DNA from: Axinella damicornis
Lineage: Eukaryota; Porifera; Demospongiae; Axinellida; Axinellidae
NCBI GenBank assembly: GCA_963931865.1
Contig: OZ007513.1
Coordinates: 8,932,155 to 8,996,154, forward strand
Length of the DNA: 64,000 nt
Direction of reading: 5' to 3'
Positions 1 to 18,582 of this stretch are shown piece after piece. The number at the start of each line of letters is the position of its first letter. Position 1 is the stretch's first letter. Below the pieces are notes generated by a model, which had not been told where the DNA came from, ran no database searches, and saw only the letters and a list, made by a program, of their open reading frames with translations. Both the position numbers and the translations under genes were made by a program.

Positions 1-258
1 GCCCTACTCTCGATCAACATGAGTTATCCAATTAGCCACCCTACGTTTGCATAGCAAAGAACCTGCAAAGCACAGTATGATACACATAGCTCTACTCATG
101 TATTTACAGCATTGAGATTGCAACAAGTACAGCTATTAATGACTAGCAGGGGAGACAATGACATATGTACAGCACTGTGCTTTAAAATGTTAATGTATGT
201 GGTTCCTAATAAGGTTAGCAGTCATATGAATCATTGCAAGTGCTCTACCATCGATGTG

Positions 259-741
259 TTATATTGCAACAACAAGCACAGCAACAACTAGCAGGGGAGA
301 CAATGACATATGTACAGCACCACTGCTCTGGTTGATGTATTCATCCGTTGCATTAGCATTGATATCGGTAGTAATCAGGGTGGAATTTTCACCAGCAACT
401 CCTGTAAAAACTGCAGCTGTGTTGGCTGTAGTGGTTGCAGGTGTAGTGACAGGTGGTGATGTTGTAGCTGCGATGGCTGTAGTAGCCGTAGTAGATGTTG
501 TTCCTGTAGTAGATGTTGTAGCGGTAGTAGACGTTGTAGCAGTAGTAGACGTTGTAGAAGTAGTAGATGTAGTGGATGTTGTTGCTGTAGTTGCTGTTGT
601 TGCTGTGGTGGATGTTGTAGCAGTGGTAGCTTGCCTTCGCTGCAATGCCTTTGATGTATGTTGCAGTCTTTGTGAGGTTGCCACAAGACAAGTGGACAAA
701 CCTAGTATTAATACTAATGTATAACCCTGAAGCAATTTCAT
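259..741 (-). CDS. Small mucin-like, probably GPI-anchored surface protein (mucin 1)
   Basis: A single uninterrupted 160-residue reading frame starts at the ATG at 741. Residues 1-22 form a signal peptide (MKLLQGY, then a hydrophobic run ending in VATS). A basic stretch with QRR follows, then about 70 residues almost wholly of TT, ST, AT and GT triplets: a mucin-type O-glycosylation domain. Three possible N-glycosylation sites (NST, NAT, NQS) lie in the last 50 residues. The C-terminus is a short hydrophobic tail (PLLVVAVLVVAI) right at the stop, preceded by small residues (SSG), as in GPI-attachment signals; a C-terminal TM with no cytoplasmic tail is the alternative. Two more copies exist in the window, one without the signal peptide (13814-14231) and one with only the signal peptide (34023-34088). 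I recognise no named family. The overlapping plus-strand Val-rich frame is a shadow of the Thr repeat. Confidence 0.6.
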   Translation of the reverse strand: MKLLQGYTLVLILGLSTCLVATSQRLQHTSKALQRRQATTATTSTTATTATTATTSTTSTTSTTSTTATTSTTATTSTTGTTSTTATTAIAATTSPPVTTPATTTANTAAVFTGVAGENSTLITTDINANATDEYINQSSGAVHMSLSPLLVVAVLVVAI

Positions 742-1411
742 GTCTACTGCTTCTTGATTACCACGATACTAGGCTAAACAGCTCAGATGATTATGCAAAT
801 GGAATGAGGTTTATATAATGTGCTGAAACTGGAACAATTAAGAGACAGGAATGCCAATATATTCAAACAGTAAAGCATGTGTATGTTTCATTGTTTAAAT
901 GAGCTTCCAGTGGAAGTTCATCAGGATGTACTGCATGTGAGGTCTGCTTTATGCATCGTGGCTATAGTTTCCTTTACAATTCTAACTGCTTCCATCTCAC
1001 GCCAAGCAACAGCTTCAATAATTCCTATTCAGTAGTTAGGTGACACTATATTGAAACTAAAACTACAGTGATGAATGCCTATGTATGCATACATGAAAGC
1101 AGGTGTAAGTCTCAGTGTGTTTAAAATGAGTTTCCACTGGAAATTAGAGTTAACGTATATGTTTCCAAACCTTCTTTGTTAGATATAATTTCAAGTAGCT
1201 ATACAGTTTCCTTTACACCATTAACTCATACAAAGCAGTGTTGTCAAGCAACATGTGAATTCAAAGTGACCTGAAGTTCTGTTCAGCAGTTAGCTATACA
1301 GTTAGTAAGCTGAGCCATGAACTGGTGTATGTACAGGGTTTGAAGTGTGTTAGGATGTACTGTAAGGTGTATGTGAGGAAACTTAATCTGTAGCTATACA
1401 TGTTTGCTTTT

Positions 1412-1551
1412 ATTACTGTGAATCTAAATCTATTTCTAGAAGTAGTAAAGTCTTTGATTGCCCAGACTTTCGCCTAGTTTACTCCTTCCAGGCGAAAGTC
1501 TGGGCAATCAAAGACTACTACTTCTAGAAATAGATTTAGATTCACAGTAAT
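1412..1551. repeat. Near-perfect palindrome (foldback MITE) in X1 only
   Basis: Arms 1412-1475 and 1490-1551 are inverted complements of about 62 bp separated by a 14-bp loop; the left arm begins ATTACTGTGAATCTAAATC. The sequence 'acatgtttgctt' occurs on both outer sides (about 1398 and 1611), and X2 lacks the whole stretch near 35870, so this is an insertion that followed the duplication or was lost from X2. Confidence 0.75.
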
Positions 1552-1999
1552 AGACCCGAACAGTCTTTGGATAGAGACCGGTTGTTCAAGGATCTAGACT
1601 AAAAGAAACTACATGTTTGCTTTGTTAGATATCCTTATAAGTAGCTATAGCTACAGTTTCCTTTACTCATACAATGCAGAGCCTGAGGTGTCAAGCAACA
1701 GCTCCAAAGTGACTGTAAGCAGTTGTGCATGTGGCTACTGATGGGTGGGAGCCACCAACTTACACCCTGTTGTGACTTGCTTCTGTGATTGGGTACAGAA
1801 TTGCTTCCTGATTGCTTAAGTGCCTTCTTCAGACGTCTTTCTTAAATCATGCACCTTCTGCCACATGTGCCTTTCTGCATGAAATTTACTAATTGTAGAT
1901 CTGAGATTGTGCTGTTCACCTTCATCACGTGCACTTGTTCAGTTGTATATGTCAACTGAGTTTCTGTTATTGCGGTTCAGGATCTAGCTATAAGTAATA

Positions 2000-2128
2000 T
2001 TTAGATACCGGTTTGCAGTGCATTACAGGGTTCGGCACGCGTGCATTATCTCACCCTCGGCCATTAGGCTATATTGCCCTTGTGCACTAACTAACTAACC
2101 CCGTAATGCACTGCAAACTGGTATCTAA
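2000..2128. repeat. Small inverted-repeat element, TIR TTTAGATACCrGTTTGCAGT
   Basis: TTTAGATACC...TGCATTAC at 2000-2027 is the inverted complement of GTAATGCA...GGTATCTAAA at 2103-2128. It holds a short TAAC repeat (about 2 units). The same element in X2 (about 36262-36457) contains roughly 20 TAAC units. Confidence 0.6.
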
Positions 2129-2145
2129 AGTACTTAGTGCTATAG

Positions 2146-2193
2146 CCTCGTTCCCGTCTCGGGCCTGGGAACGAGGCTATTAGTGCTACTCAC
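2146..2193. repeat. Short hairpin of the TAGCCTCGTTCCC family
   Basis: 'tagcctcgttcccg' followed by 'cctgggaacgaggcta' forms a compact hairpin. Related termini occur near 42945, 45110, 45221, 57118 and 57880, so this is a dispersed TA-flanked TIR family. X2 lacks it. Confidence 0.55.
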
Positions 2194-3442
2194 TTACCTG
2201 AAACAGCCATTGGTCATAATTCACACTTAAGTGTACATTTTGATGTTCAGTCACATGAGATGCTCTAAGTGACTCATATATAGCCAATATAGTACTAGCA
2301 TTCATTTGATGGTGGGTAAGCCAACATAGCTAGCTATATTTATAAGAGTATACGTAGTGTTTTGTACTTGCTGTGCCAATGTTGTAGGAGCCACAGTAGA
2401 CTCGTTTACTCCTTCCATTTAGCATGCACACATTTTCATCTAGGAGGGGATACCAAGTCATCATGCAAGCCTAACACTTACTCATGGTATCAGTTGAGTG
2501 TTGACTGCCAGAAAGGAAACTCAATCATCTCCTCAAGCTAGAGTCAAGAGTGTACCCCAGGGTTTCTCTTTTGTGTGTGTGTGTGTGTGCGTGCGTGCTG
2601 ATATCTGACCTACCAGAAAGGATTTCCTCCTCTAAAATGCTGTCAACCTCAGCATCATGTGTACGTGATTGTATGGTAGCCGGGGTCTCCAATTCCTACT
2701 GTATATGGACGATTGGCATTTGTACCACAATTATAACCTTGCTTTTCTCAACAGCTTAATTTGTTGACTACATGCATGTCATTTGTTATCATCATGTCAT
2801 TACAAATCTACACCAATCAAATAATTTAAAAGCGGTAAACAATAACTGATAGCTTAAGGGTATAAATCTCATTAAAGCTTAATTTTATATTGCTAGGGCC
2901 CAACCAACCCAAATGTTGACAAAATAATGATGATTCATTCATTACTCACACAAGGAGAAGCCACCTGAAGATACAGACTAGATGGGCACCGTAACCATCA
3001 GAGCTTCTCTGTATCCACACCGTCCACACACCCGTCGAGTCCGTGGTGGGACCATTTGAAATTTCATATGGGCTTTTTCAGTGATCCTCTTGTATAGAGG
3101 AGTGCTCGTAGGTGTGGTCTATGCAGGAAATAACGTCATACTCAGAAGTCGAAGTTGTCCCACGACGGACCCAAACAGCGTGGATGGTGCAATCACAGAG
3201 TAACTTTGACAGACCTCTCAACTCTCACTAATTGGTAGTGAGACTCACTATTAAAGTTACTAGCTATACAATTTATATTGATCTTACATAGTACATATTT
3301 ATATTCTTCTTATGGCCATCTCACTACGAAACTCAGTCAATGGTTGAGAGCTCTGCTTTGACGACGACAGTGCCCGCCGTCCAGTCCTGTATCTGCAGCT
3401 AGTTTCTCCAGTGTCAATTATTGTGAAGGTGCATGTTGATTA

Positions 3443-4212
3443 ATAGGTAATCACATGGGTTTCGAGTGCAATTTGGGAAATAATTGCACGAGCAACAGGC
3501 AATTGCGCAAAGTAATTGCACGAGCGATAGCGAGTGCAATTTATGACTGTTGTGAGTGCAATTATTCCCAAATGGCACGAGAATACATGTGATTAAATAC
3601 TAATCATGTACTTCCAGGCATGGCATGGTCGAAAGCAAGCGGCTTGAGCGATTAAAGCCACGCCCCAGCCACAAAAGCGCTCGAAGCGCGAGCGAACTAC
3701 ACGCTACTAGTACCGCTTATCTTATTCGCTCAGAGTACTGACCTGTTCTTCAGTTGTGTAGTGAAGCTTTAGGACGGAAGCGCGGTGTTGCAACTGACAC
3801 CCCCAGGGTCCCAAAACAGCAGCACAGAGCCTGTGTGCGCATAACCTGAGCCACAAACAGTACGGCTGCAGCGCTACTAGCGCCACCGTTTCTGTGACAA
3901 CACTTTCGCCACGCCATCGTTCGGTTCTCACAGCGTTTCTTCAGCTCAGGTACAGAAAGCTTAAACAACGCGAGCGCTCACACAGTACAGCCATTTTCAA
4001 CTGTTGCTAATGAAAACGAGGCGTAGCCATGACGCGGACGCTCGTTGCTAGGGCGAAGCTTCACCTGATTGGTTAGCGCGCGCCGCGGCCGCTTCGTAAC
4101 CGTGCAATTTCTGACAGCCCTCGGGCTACAATAACCGTGCAATTTGGAAAAAAATTGCACGCTTTTCTATGGGAGTAAATGTATGGCAACTATAATAAGT
4201 ATGTGATTAGTA
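3443..4212. mobile_element. ~0.77-kb non-coding insertion present only in X1
   Basis: X2 reads straight through from 'gttgatta' to 'aacaatgg' near 37755, whereas X1 has about 770 bp between the same flanks. The ends carry short inverted repeats (GTAATCACAT at the left, ATGTGATTA at the right), and several internal copies of GAGTGCAATT / AATTGCAC make much of it inverted-repetitive. No transposase is present. It looks like a MITE; the class cannot be set. Confidence 0.65.
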
Positions 4213-4510
4213 AACAATGGAAGCATCCGCTACTTGGCTCAGAATTCTAGTATATATGAGGCCACCAGGTAACTAAAGATGGCTGCACACGGGGAGAATT
4301 CCTTTGGGGAACTATAATAGTGGAAGCACAGCATACGTTATCCAGTGAGACTGTCTTCAACATTGTTTGGTTTCCATGGTAATCAGTAGTCACTGTGACA
4401 CATGACTATTGATTAGCCCACTTACCAACCTTCTTGGAAAGGTCATCTGACCTTAGCAACATAAAAATTGATTCGTACCTACATGCTGAGCAGTAAACAT
4501 GAATAACTTA

Positions 4511-4685
4511 TACAGCCAAAACATATAGTTCTACAACAAAGTATTTATTAAACTTACAGCCAAAACATATAGTTCTACAACAAAGTATTTATTAAACTTA
4601 CAGCCAAAACATATAGTGGTTCTACAACAAAGTATTAATTTTATTAAACTTACAGCCAAAACATATAGTTCTACAACAAAGTATT
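4511..4685. repeat. Tandem ~44-bp repeat, four copies
   Basis: The unit begins 'tacagccaaaacatatag' and ends 'tatttattaaact'. It is repeated four times, and again four times in X2 (about 38056-38222). One unit differs between the copies, with extra 'gtgg' and 'aattttatt' insertions here. Confidence 0.8.
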
Positions 4686-5968
4686 TTAGCTACATCTGCA
4701 TGCACATGTAAAAGACAGTCAGAAACTGGTGCCATCATCTGGGACAGTCACTTTCAATCACACCGATTAGGAATTTGGACGCCTGACCTTGTGTCAATGC
4801 TGGACATCTTGATGCTTGTGGTGTTAGAGGATTGAGCATAAACTAATGATGTGTCTGGGATTAAAATTGTTTTCGCTCTTTTAGCGTTGATAACACTGCA
4901 GGAGAGAAAATTGAGGCATTCAGGAGAGTTTGAATCTGCTAATGAAACCTACAGCTATCACTGTTAGTTGCTAACTAGAACTGGCTGAACAGCAAAAATG
5001 CTGTGTAAGTTGATAATGCCAAAAACAATGCAATTTTGCATTGACTATTTTTTCCTATACTTCGCGATTCACATAGGTATCCAGTATTGGGGGGTAGTCC
5101 CACTTTGGCACCTAACAAGTCGAGGAATAATTTAATTGTGTGTGGCGAACCTGGAGCTTGTACCGTATATCTTCTAAAAATTCGGCAGGTTTTTATTCGC
5201 AAGCCTTGCTGAAGTAAAAATTGTACCAAAATGGAGAAGTTCCAAACAATTACAAGTGCTACCTGCGGTCGTTCATTTTTTCCAATTGAGATTCAAGTCT
5301 CAAGATCGAGCAGCTATATCAGTAGGGCAAGCTACATAGTCTTTGCTCTTGGTACAGACTGTGACGTACACTCATTCTTTTGACTAGCACCTGTGTCAGA
5401 ATTGTCGGCTTGCAAAGTGAATGATCTCGAACTGTGCTGCAGGCTGTACGATCGATCTGTTCATATGTGTTGACTCTCAGGGTTAGGGCAAGACTCGGAG
5501 GTTTGCGAGTGTAGTTCAGTGCAGGGCTTTCACCAACTGCTTTGGACGAACTATAGTTGACCATGGTCAACGTGGAACATCGAACGTGATTGGTTGACTT
5601 CTGGGGGCTCGTGTGCATTGGCGAAAGCTTGGAAAGAAATGCTTGGAATGAAATGTGTGAGCTTTCACTGCTTGGGGCTTTAAACAGCACCGAACTTACC
5701 TATCTCTCTGTATGTATCATTGGAATGAGGCTATAGTCCCCCTCCCCTATTCATTCTACTTTTTGGATATCAGCCATTAAATTGCACAACAATTCACAAT
5801 GATTTGCAATACACTGGTCAATCTAACAGCAATACACTGGTCAATCTAACAGCCTACGTATACATATTAAGAGCTAGTCACTACATTTACCTGACTAAAC
5901 ATTGGACTGGCCAGAATGCTTGAATAAGTTAACCCAAACAACAATTCTTATTCTTTACTCATACTCAC

Positions 5969-6350
5969 ATGATTAGAATCACTGCCAGGGCAATTACTAC
6001 CTGCAGGATGACTATGACAACAACGGCCGCAATTACTGCAGTAAGAGTTGTGTCAACTGGCTGAGCTTCAGACTCATTGTAGACATCCAGTGTTACCACT
6101 GCAATTTGGCCACTAAATCCCGCTGCCTCATAGTCACCATTTGCTATCCCGGCCTGTAGGAAGTGTGTTCAACATCGACACCAGTGTACATTTAATAGTG
6201 AAAAAGGTGTAGCTAGCTACCTCCAATGTAGTAATTGCAGTGTTAACGTCCAACACTGATCCACCGAATGAAACAAAGAATGTGACTGCCAGTTGACCAT
6301 CTCGATTGTCTGCAGTCCTGACCCCCATCATACATGCACTTCCAAGGATC
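5969..6350 (-). pseudogene. Inverted 3' exons of an SRCR-type receptor (membrane-proximal domain and TM), truncated copy
   Basis: Two minus-strand exons match the last ectodomain and TM exons of the plus-strand receptor at 11572-11701 and 12688-12872. Exon 6350..6221 encodes a piece containing DNRDGQLAVTFF, and exon 6153..5969 encodes GDYEAAGFSGQ followed by a TM segment rich in V and I. Splice sites are conserved. The upstream (membrane-distal) exons are missing because X1 ends at 6497, and no matching cytoplasmic-tail exon was found below 5969. It is therefore a fragment, more truncated than its partner in X2 (39486-40255). Functional expression is unlikely. Confidence 0.6.
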
Positions 6351-6497
6351 CTAACATTTGAGAGACAACATGTCATAAGTTACCCTATACAGCAACTCCA
6401 ATGAAGCCATTAGTTACAGCTAGGTCAGCTATAATATGAGTTACTAGATCAAAATTAAATGCTTGCAAATGGAGAAGTATTTCATGAATAGTGTCCA

Positions 6498-13281
<6,784 letters not shown>

Positions 13282-13813
13282 TTTTTAATCTGTATGCAGA
13301 TGTATTCTTATGTGGTAGAATGTACTATTTATTTGGGTGTCAACCTCTCTGTACTTAGCAATAGCTGTTATTAATCTGTTGAGTTGGAAGACAGTGAATA
13401 TTTTTTTATGATAAACCATCTCTGAGCTGTTTACTTAATTGCCAGTAACTACACAAATTCCAGGCTGGGCAATATAACGACCCATGCATACTCAACTGTT
13501 CTACTCCTCAAGCTACCACTCTGTATATACTACGGCTCACAAATACTAACTTTGATTTCAGGCCATTCCCACCTCTATAGCTAGCTAGATTTTGTTGTCA
13601 CTAGCAATCACTTTCCATGCTACAAACAATAGAAGCTAGGGATATGAGTGACCTGGGACCATAGAGGTTCCAACTTTGTGGTGTATACTGTGCTTTGAAA
13701 ACGGATGTGGTTCCTAATGAGTTTAGCAGTCATGTGAAACATTGCAAGTGTTCTACTGTCAATGTGTTATCCAATTAGCAACCCATAGTGTGCATAGTCT
13801 AGTGCTTTTTTTA
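13282..13813. other. Intergenic, nothing recognised
   Basis: Between the convergent ends of the SRCR receptor and mucin 2. The last ~130 bp resemble the sequence downstream of mucin 1 (about 190-290). No ORF, RNA gene or repeat seen. Confidence 0.5.
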
Positions 13814-14231
13814 CTACAGCATGGAGATTGCAACAAGTACAGCAACAACTAGCAAGGGAGACCATGACATGTGTACAGCACCACTGCTCTGGTTGATGTC
13901 TTCATCTGTTGTGTTAGCATTGATACCGGTAGTAATCAGTGTGGAATTTTCACCAGCAACTCCTGTAGAAACTGCAGCTGTGTTCGCTATAGTGTTTGCA
14001 GGTGTAGTGACAGGTGGTGATGTTGTAGCTGCGATGGCTGTAGTAGCCGTAGTAGAAGTTGTTCCTGTAGTAGACGTTGTAGCGGTAGTAGACGTTGTAG
14101 CAGTAGTAGACGTTGTAGAAGTAGTAGATGTAGTGGATGTTGTTGCTGTTGTCGCTGTGGTGGATGTTGTAGCAGTGGTAGCTTGCCTACGCTGCAATGC
14201 CTTTGATGTATGTCGCAGTCTTTGTGAGGTT
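13814..14231 (-). pseudogene. Mucin-like gene 2, body only; signal peptide displaced by an insertion
   Basis: This is the same Thr-rich protein as mucin 1: QRR motif, TT/ST/AT repeats (some units fewer), PPVTTPA, N-glycosylation sites and hydrophobic tail. The match to mucin 1 stops exactly at GGTT (14228-14231, plus strand), at codon VAT/S just after the signal peptide. The open frame continues to an ATG at 14284, but the extra N-terminus (MHTTTKATISP...) is hydrophilic and would not act as a signal. The missing signal peptide is found at 34023-34088, beyond the 19.8-kb PTP block. The gene is therefore split, and this half is probably non-functional unless a new first exon was gained. Confidence 0.65.
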
Positions 14232-14576
14232 ACTGTTGCCCAGTCTCCTGAAGGTGAAATAGTTGCTTTAGTTGTGGTGTGCACACACCTGCCCTCCTTC
14301 CTATAGTATCCAAATTCTGTTACTTTTTGGTACTACAATCAGTACAAGTGGCAAAAGCTGAGTAATTGAAGGGACTGAGAATAAGGAGAGTCTATCAAAA
14401 GGTACCTAATTGCTAAAATCAGTAGCTAGCTACCTGCCAAATCTGACAAATTGCAAATGCAGCCTACATGTTTGTATCACCAACAGGCAGTCAATATGTG
14501 TTATACGAATTAGAATATGGTCTGATACTCTCATGGTAAGTGGTGTATAGCATTGAATAGACTTTCTATCACACTG
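14232..14576. other. Junction filler, left edge of PTP block
   Basis: This stretch has no match to mucin 1, X1/X2 or PTP-B/C. No gene or inverted terminal repeat with the right edge is visible. Confidence 0.4.
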
Positions 14577-16014
14577 AGTACTGGCCCAGCCAGGGGACCC
14601 AGGAGTACGGTCCCTTACAAGTCACCATCACTGAGCAGCAGGCATTTGCAGACCACACCATCCGACAGCTACTTGTTGCTGTAAGTAATACTGTATTGTG
14701 GTAATTTTATATTGAGTTGCTGTCATTGTACTTAGCTATATAGGCAGTGTGACTGCAGATTACTTGAGTTCTTGTCAGCAGTCTAGCCATGCCTGCTACT
14801 CCCACAGTGTGACCAGGGTGGGAGGACTCCACTGAAGGTGATCCAGTTCCACTTTACTTCCTGGCCAGACCACGGTGTCCCAGAGTATGCTGGGCCAACC
14901 CTCAACTACCTCCGTCGGATGAAGGCCCAGGTGAAACCCTCCGAGGGATCCGTACTGGTTCACTGCAGGTCAGCAAGAAATTGAGATTTAGCTATTGATG
15001 GGAGTAAATATGTGTTGTATGTACGTCCAGGCTCATCAAGGCGGTGTCTGTCTCGATCCCTGCAGCGCTGGTGTTGGGAGGACTGGCACACTGATTGCCA
15101 TTGACACAGCTCTGGAGCAGGCTGCCCAGGAGGATGTGGTGGACATCCCTGCCACTGTCACCAAGATGAGGAGGCAGCGCATGAAGATGGTCCAATCACC
15201 AGTGAGAGAGAGTAACATGTTGTCAAAGGCATGCTGCATAGTCCGATGTTTTGAGTTCACAACAGCTAATGTGGTCAAAACAACTTCTGAGGTGCATGGC
15301 CTCTACCTGTAGCAGAATGGAATATGTTAACACATGTACATCTCTCCCTGTGATCCAGGAGCAGTATGTGTTCATCCATGATGCTGTTCTGGAGTCCCTC
15401 ACCTGTGGGGACACCCAGATCCCAGCCTCGGGACTGGTCGGTGCCATTGAGAAGCTGAAGCAGAGAGACAGTGAAACTGGGAGGACAGGATTTGAGACCC
15501 AGTTCCATGTATGTGATATACACACTTCAAAGGATGTGTTTACCTCGACATGTGGAGACACACATCTGTGCAGTTCTCCCCACAAGGATATTGCCTTGAG
15601 TCACAGCTACTTTCATGACAATGTGTTTAGATAACCTCTGTTGAAACACAAATTGGGAACACAGCTGGCTACACTGGTTTTGAGTGCACATGCACAAACA
15701 TCTCAGTGTTGTTTGTGCCGAAAGCTTGTACACAGGATGCATCATGGCAAAAGTTTTAACTTCAGCACCTACGTTGCAGTGGCATAGCTTCATGACGAGG
15801 GCCCGTATGTGTGTCCAAGAGGGTGATTTACTCAACCAAGTCCAGTATACTGGAAGCTACTGACCTCTCAAGAGTGATACCATAAACAGTAATGCATGGG
15901 AGCTTTGTAGGTTAACTGGACTTGTAGCAGTGTAAACGTTTTGTCAATCAGCAACGTGTAAGTTTGCACTGCAAAAGATGCTTGTATACCGAGGCTTTGT
16001 ACTCCTGTAAGAGG

Positions 16015-16300
16015 TGACTTGGTCAGTACGGGAGACACCCAGCAGATTGTACCTGACCTTGTCTTGTGACTGTGTAAATGTTTTCTCAATCTGCAACTGT
16101 ATCGGGTTTGACTTGGTCAGTAGGGAGACACCCAGCAGGCTAGGCCACAATATGGTTTGTACATTGTGCCTGACCTGGTCTTGTGACTGTGTAAATGTTT
16201 TCTCAATCTGCAACTGTATCCGGTTTGACTTGGTCAGTAGGGAGACACCCAGCAGGCCACAAGGGTGCTTCGTACCTGACCTGGACTTGTGACTGTGTAA
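16015..16300. repeat. Tandem ~94-118-bp repeat in a PTP-A intron
   Basis: Three copies start 'cttggtcagta(c)gggagacacccag' at about 16018, 16112 and 16230, each followed by 'cttgtgactgtgtaaat'. The PTP-B intron has two degenerate copies (about 24808 and 24928), so the array expanded in A. Confidence 0.7.
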
Positions 16301-16391
16301 ATTGCATGACTGTGTATTATATCAACCTGTTGATTGGTAATACTGATACCAAGTGTGTGGATTCATGCATGCATGTCTTTTTTTTTTTTGT

Positions 16392-16426
<35 letters not shown>
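16392..16426. repeat. Homopolymer G tract (~35 bp)
   Basis: Uninterrupted G run preceded by a T run and followed by GA repeats. Its length is unreliable in any assembly. Gly- or Pro-rich frames across it are artefacts. Confidence 0.9.
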
Positions 16427-16427
<1 letters not shown>

Positions 16428-18582
16428 GAGAGAGTGATTCTGCACAAAACAGGAAAGAGTCCGTGAATAACAGTGATCCTGATGGCATAGTCAGAATGGT
16501 TGTGTGCCTTCTGAGAGTACCATCCACGCTGCAAGGTGCCATGACACAGCTGCTGGCAAGCTGCAAACCCACCATATACCCTCCCCTTGATGGTTGTCTC
16601 CTCTTTCTCCGTCTGACCAGACATGATAGAGTTGGGCCGTGTCTGGGAGCTGTGGCCCCAGTTCTCGTATGGTGGATGGGATCCTTATTTGGGTTGCAGC
16701 GGCATGTGGTTTCCACTTAGTTAGAAAATGGACATCAACTGCCACGTGGCATTTTGAGAAATTGTTGGTGTTTGTTGTGGCCTGAAAGGTCTGAGAGCTG
16801 GGCTCTCCCAAGCTCTAGATGGCACTGAAAGCAGCCTGTTTACTTCTGATGGTATGGTGACTAATAGTGAACTTTGTGATGGTGACTGGACTAATAGTGT
16901 ACTTTGTAAGTTCTCTTTTCTGGGTTGTTTTACATTCCTGGTTGCCTTCCATTTAAATTGGATTGGTGGAATTCCAAGAATAGGATCTACCATTGCATTA
17001 GTACTCAAACATTTACTACATGACCATCTGCATGTACCAACAGGTTCTCAGTCTGGTGACTCCTAAACCTACTGAGGTCATCAGAACCTCTGCCTTCCGT
17101 TTCCCAGATGTAAACAGGAGCACGGAATTCCTGCCACGTGAGACAAAGTGTGATGACAGAATCTGTAGACTCTTTGAGAATCTCCTCTTTGCTTGTTTTT
17201 GAACATGTAGCGGACATCTGGAGGGTTGTACTGAAGGGAGAGACTAAAGACTACATCCACGCTAGCTTTGCACATGTGAGAGCATGATCTGCATTGAATG
17301 GCTGTGAACAGTGTACGTATGCACGTATATCATTCAAGAGCTGACAGTTACATGATACACAATTTGTTTAATTTCAAAGCGGTCAAATCTCTTTCATCAT
17401 TGTGTAAACAATGCTCTAAGGTAATCAGGGAATTAGCTACAGTGTTTATAATTATGCTGCACCCTTCCCCAAGAAGGAGGAAAGAAAGCCTTTCCCATAT
17501 CTATAGCTGTAGTTATTTGTGTTGATCTAAGTGCTGGAGTAATGGGTTTGAATGTCACCTGCATGGATCCATGTCTCCACTCTTTTACACTTACACAGGG
17601 CTACAAGCAGTACAAGGGGTTTATCATCACTCAGGCTCCGATGAAGATCACGTGCCGAGACTTCTGGAAGATGATCCATGAGAGGGAGTGTGGGGTGGTC
17701 GTGATGCTGTCAGACCTGGTGGAGAATGGAAGGGTACGGTACAGCCCTACTGACTAAACTATAATGGTCATTCCACATGAATATCCAACAAACTATTTCC
17801 ATGCAATCTCGGGTGCAAATCTTATGACAGTATAAGCTGAAGGAGTTAGGACTATATCTCTGCCACTGTACCTGTGGAACCCTTGTCAGCGTGCTCCACA
17901 AGAGAGCTCATGCCTTATTAGTTGCTACTGCTATGATATTGGTGCTGTACAATAATTTTGAGGCCATCTTCCTTGCAGGAGGTGTGTCACCAGTACTGGC
18001 CCACTGGTGACACCAAGGGGGTTCAGAAGTTTGGGGAGTTTAATGTCTCTGTCCTCCAAGCCACTCAGCAGGACGGCTTCATACAGCGCATGCTCAGTGT
18101 CACCAACCCCAAGGTAAGGGATGGGCAGATTTGTCTGCAGCTGCACTACTAATCACTTGTGGCTTTGAGTATATATTGTCTCACTGGAAGTCAAGTTGGT
18201 TAATTCACATGACGTATAACTTTGATTTTGGAAGGGTTATATTGGGGATTGTGCACTATGCATATTCTACTGGACTTTGCCCACATGCAAACTATACTGT
18301 AAGTGATCTGTGCAAGCAAGAACAAGGGTCTAAGACCGTGAATAGCTGCAGTGCACTTACACCCCAGAGCGTAGGCCCTGCTCACCTACCTCCCTCCCAC
18401 ATTCTTGCAGTCTGGCCAGGTGCACAAGGTGACCCAGTTCCAGATGTCCTGCTGGACCCCTGAGGGTCTGTGCACCTCCCCCCGTGCCATCATTGACATC
18501 ATTGAGCAGGTGTTGGTGATACAGAGGAGGACCGGAAACAGACCCATTGTAGTCCACGGCAGGTGAGCCCTCAGGCCTAGTA

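Larger units (their letters stand above)
676..6497. repeat. Segmental duplication, copy X1
   Basis: This stretch is collinear with 34023-40014 and nearly identical over most of its length. The match begins at GGTT of the mucin signal-peptide region (676) and ends at TCCA (6494-6497). The copies differ by insertions: a 140-bp palindrome at 1412-1551 and a 0.77-kb element at 3443-4212 occur only here, while X2 carries a 1.1-kb insert and a long TAAC array. Apart from the inverted receptor exons at 5969-6350 I find no convincing gene. Two minus-strand frames (4975-5229, 84 codons; 5319-5690, 123 codons) are open in both copies, but the copies are too similar for that to be evidence of selection. 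Confidence 0.85.

Noticed and set aside
254..724. Plus-strand Val/Asp-rich frame (VVDVVAVVDVV)
   Set aside because: Antisense shadow of the Thr repeat of the minus-strand mucin; the same occurs at 13821-14306.
4975..5690. Two minus-strand frames (84 and 123 codons) open in both X copies
   Set aside because: The copies are almost identical overall, so shared openness is not evidence of selection; no splice context, domain or signal peptide.
16322..16720. Gly- and Pro-rich proteins across 16380-16430
   Set aside because: Homopolymer G run; the frames have no other support.
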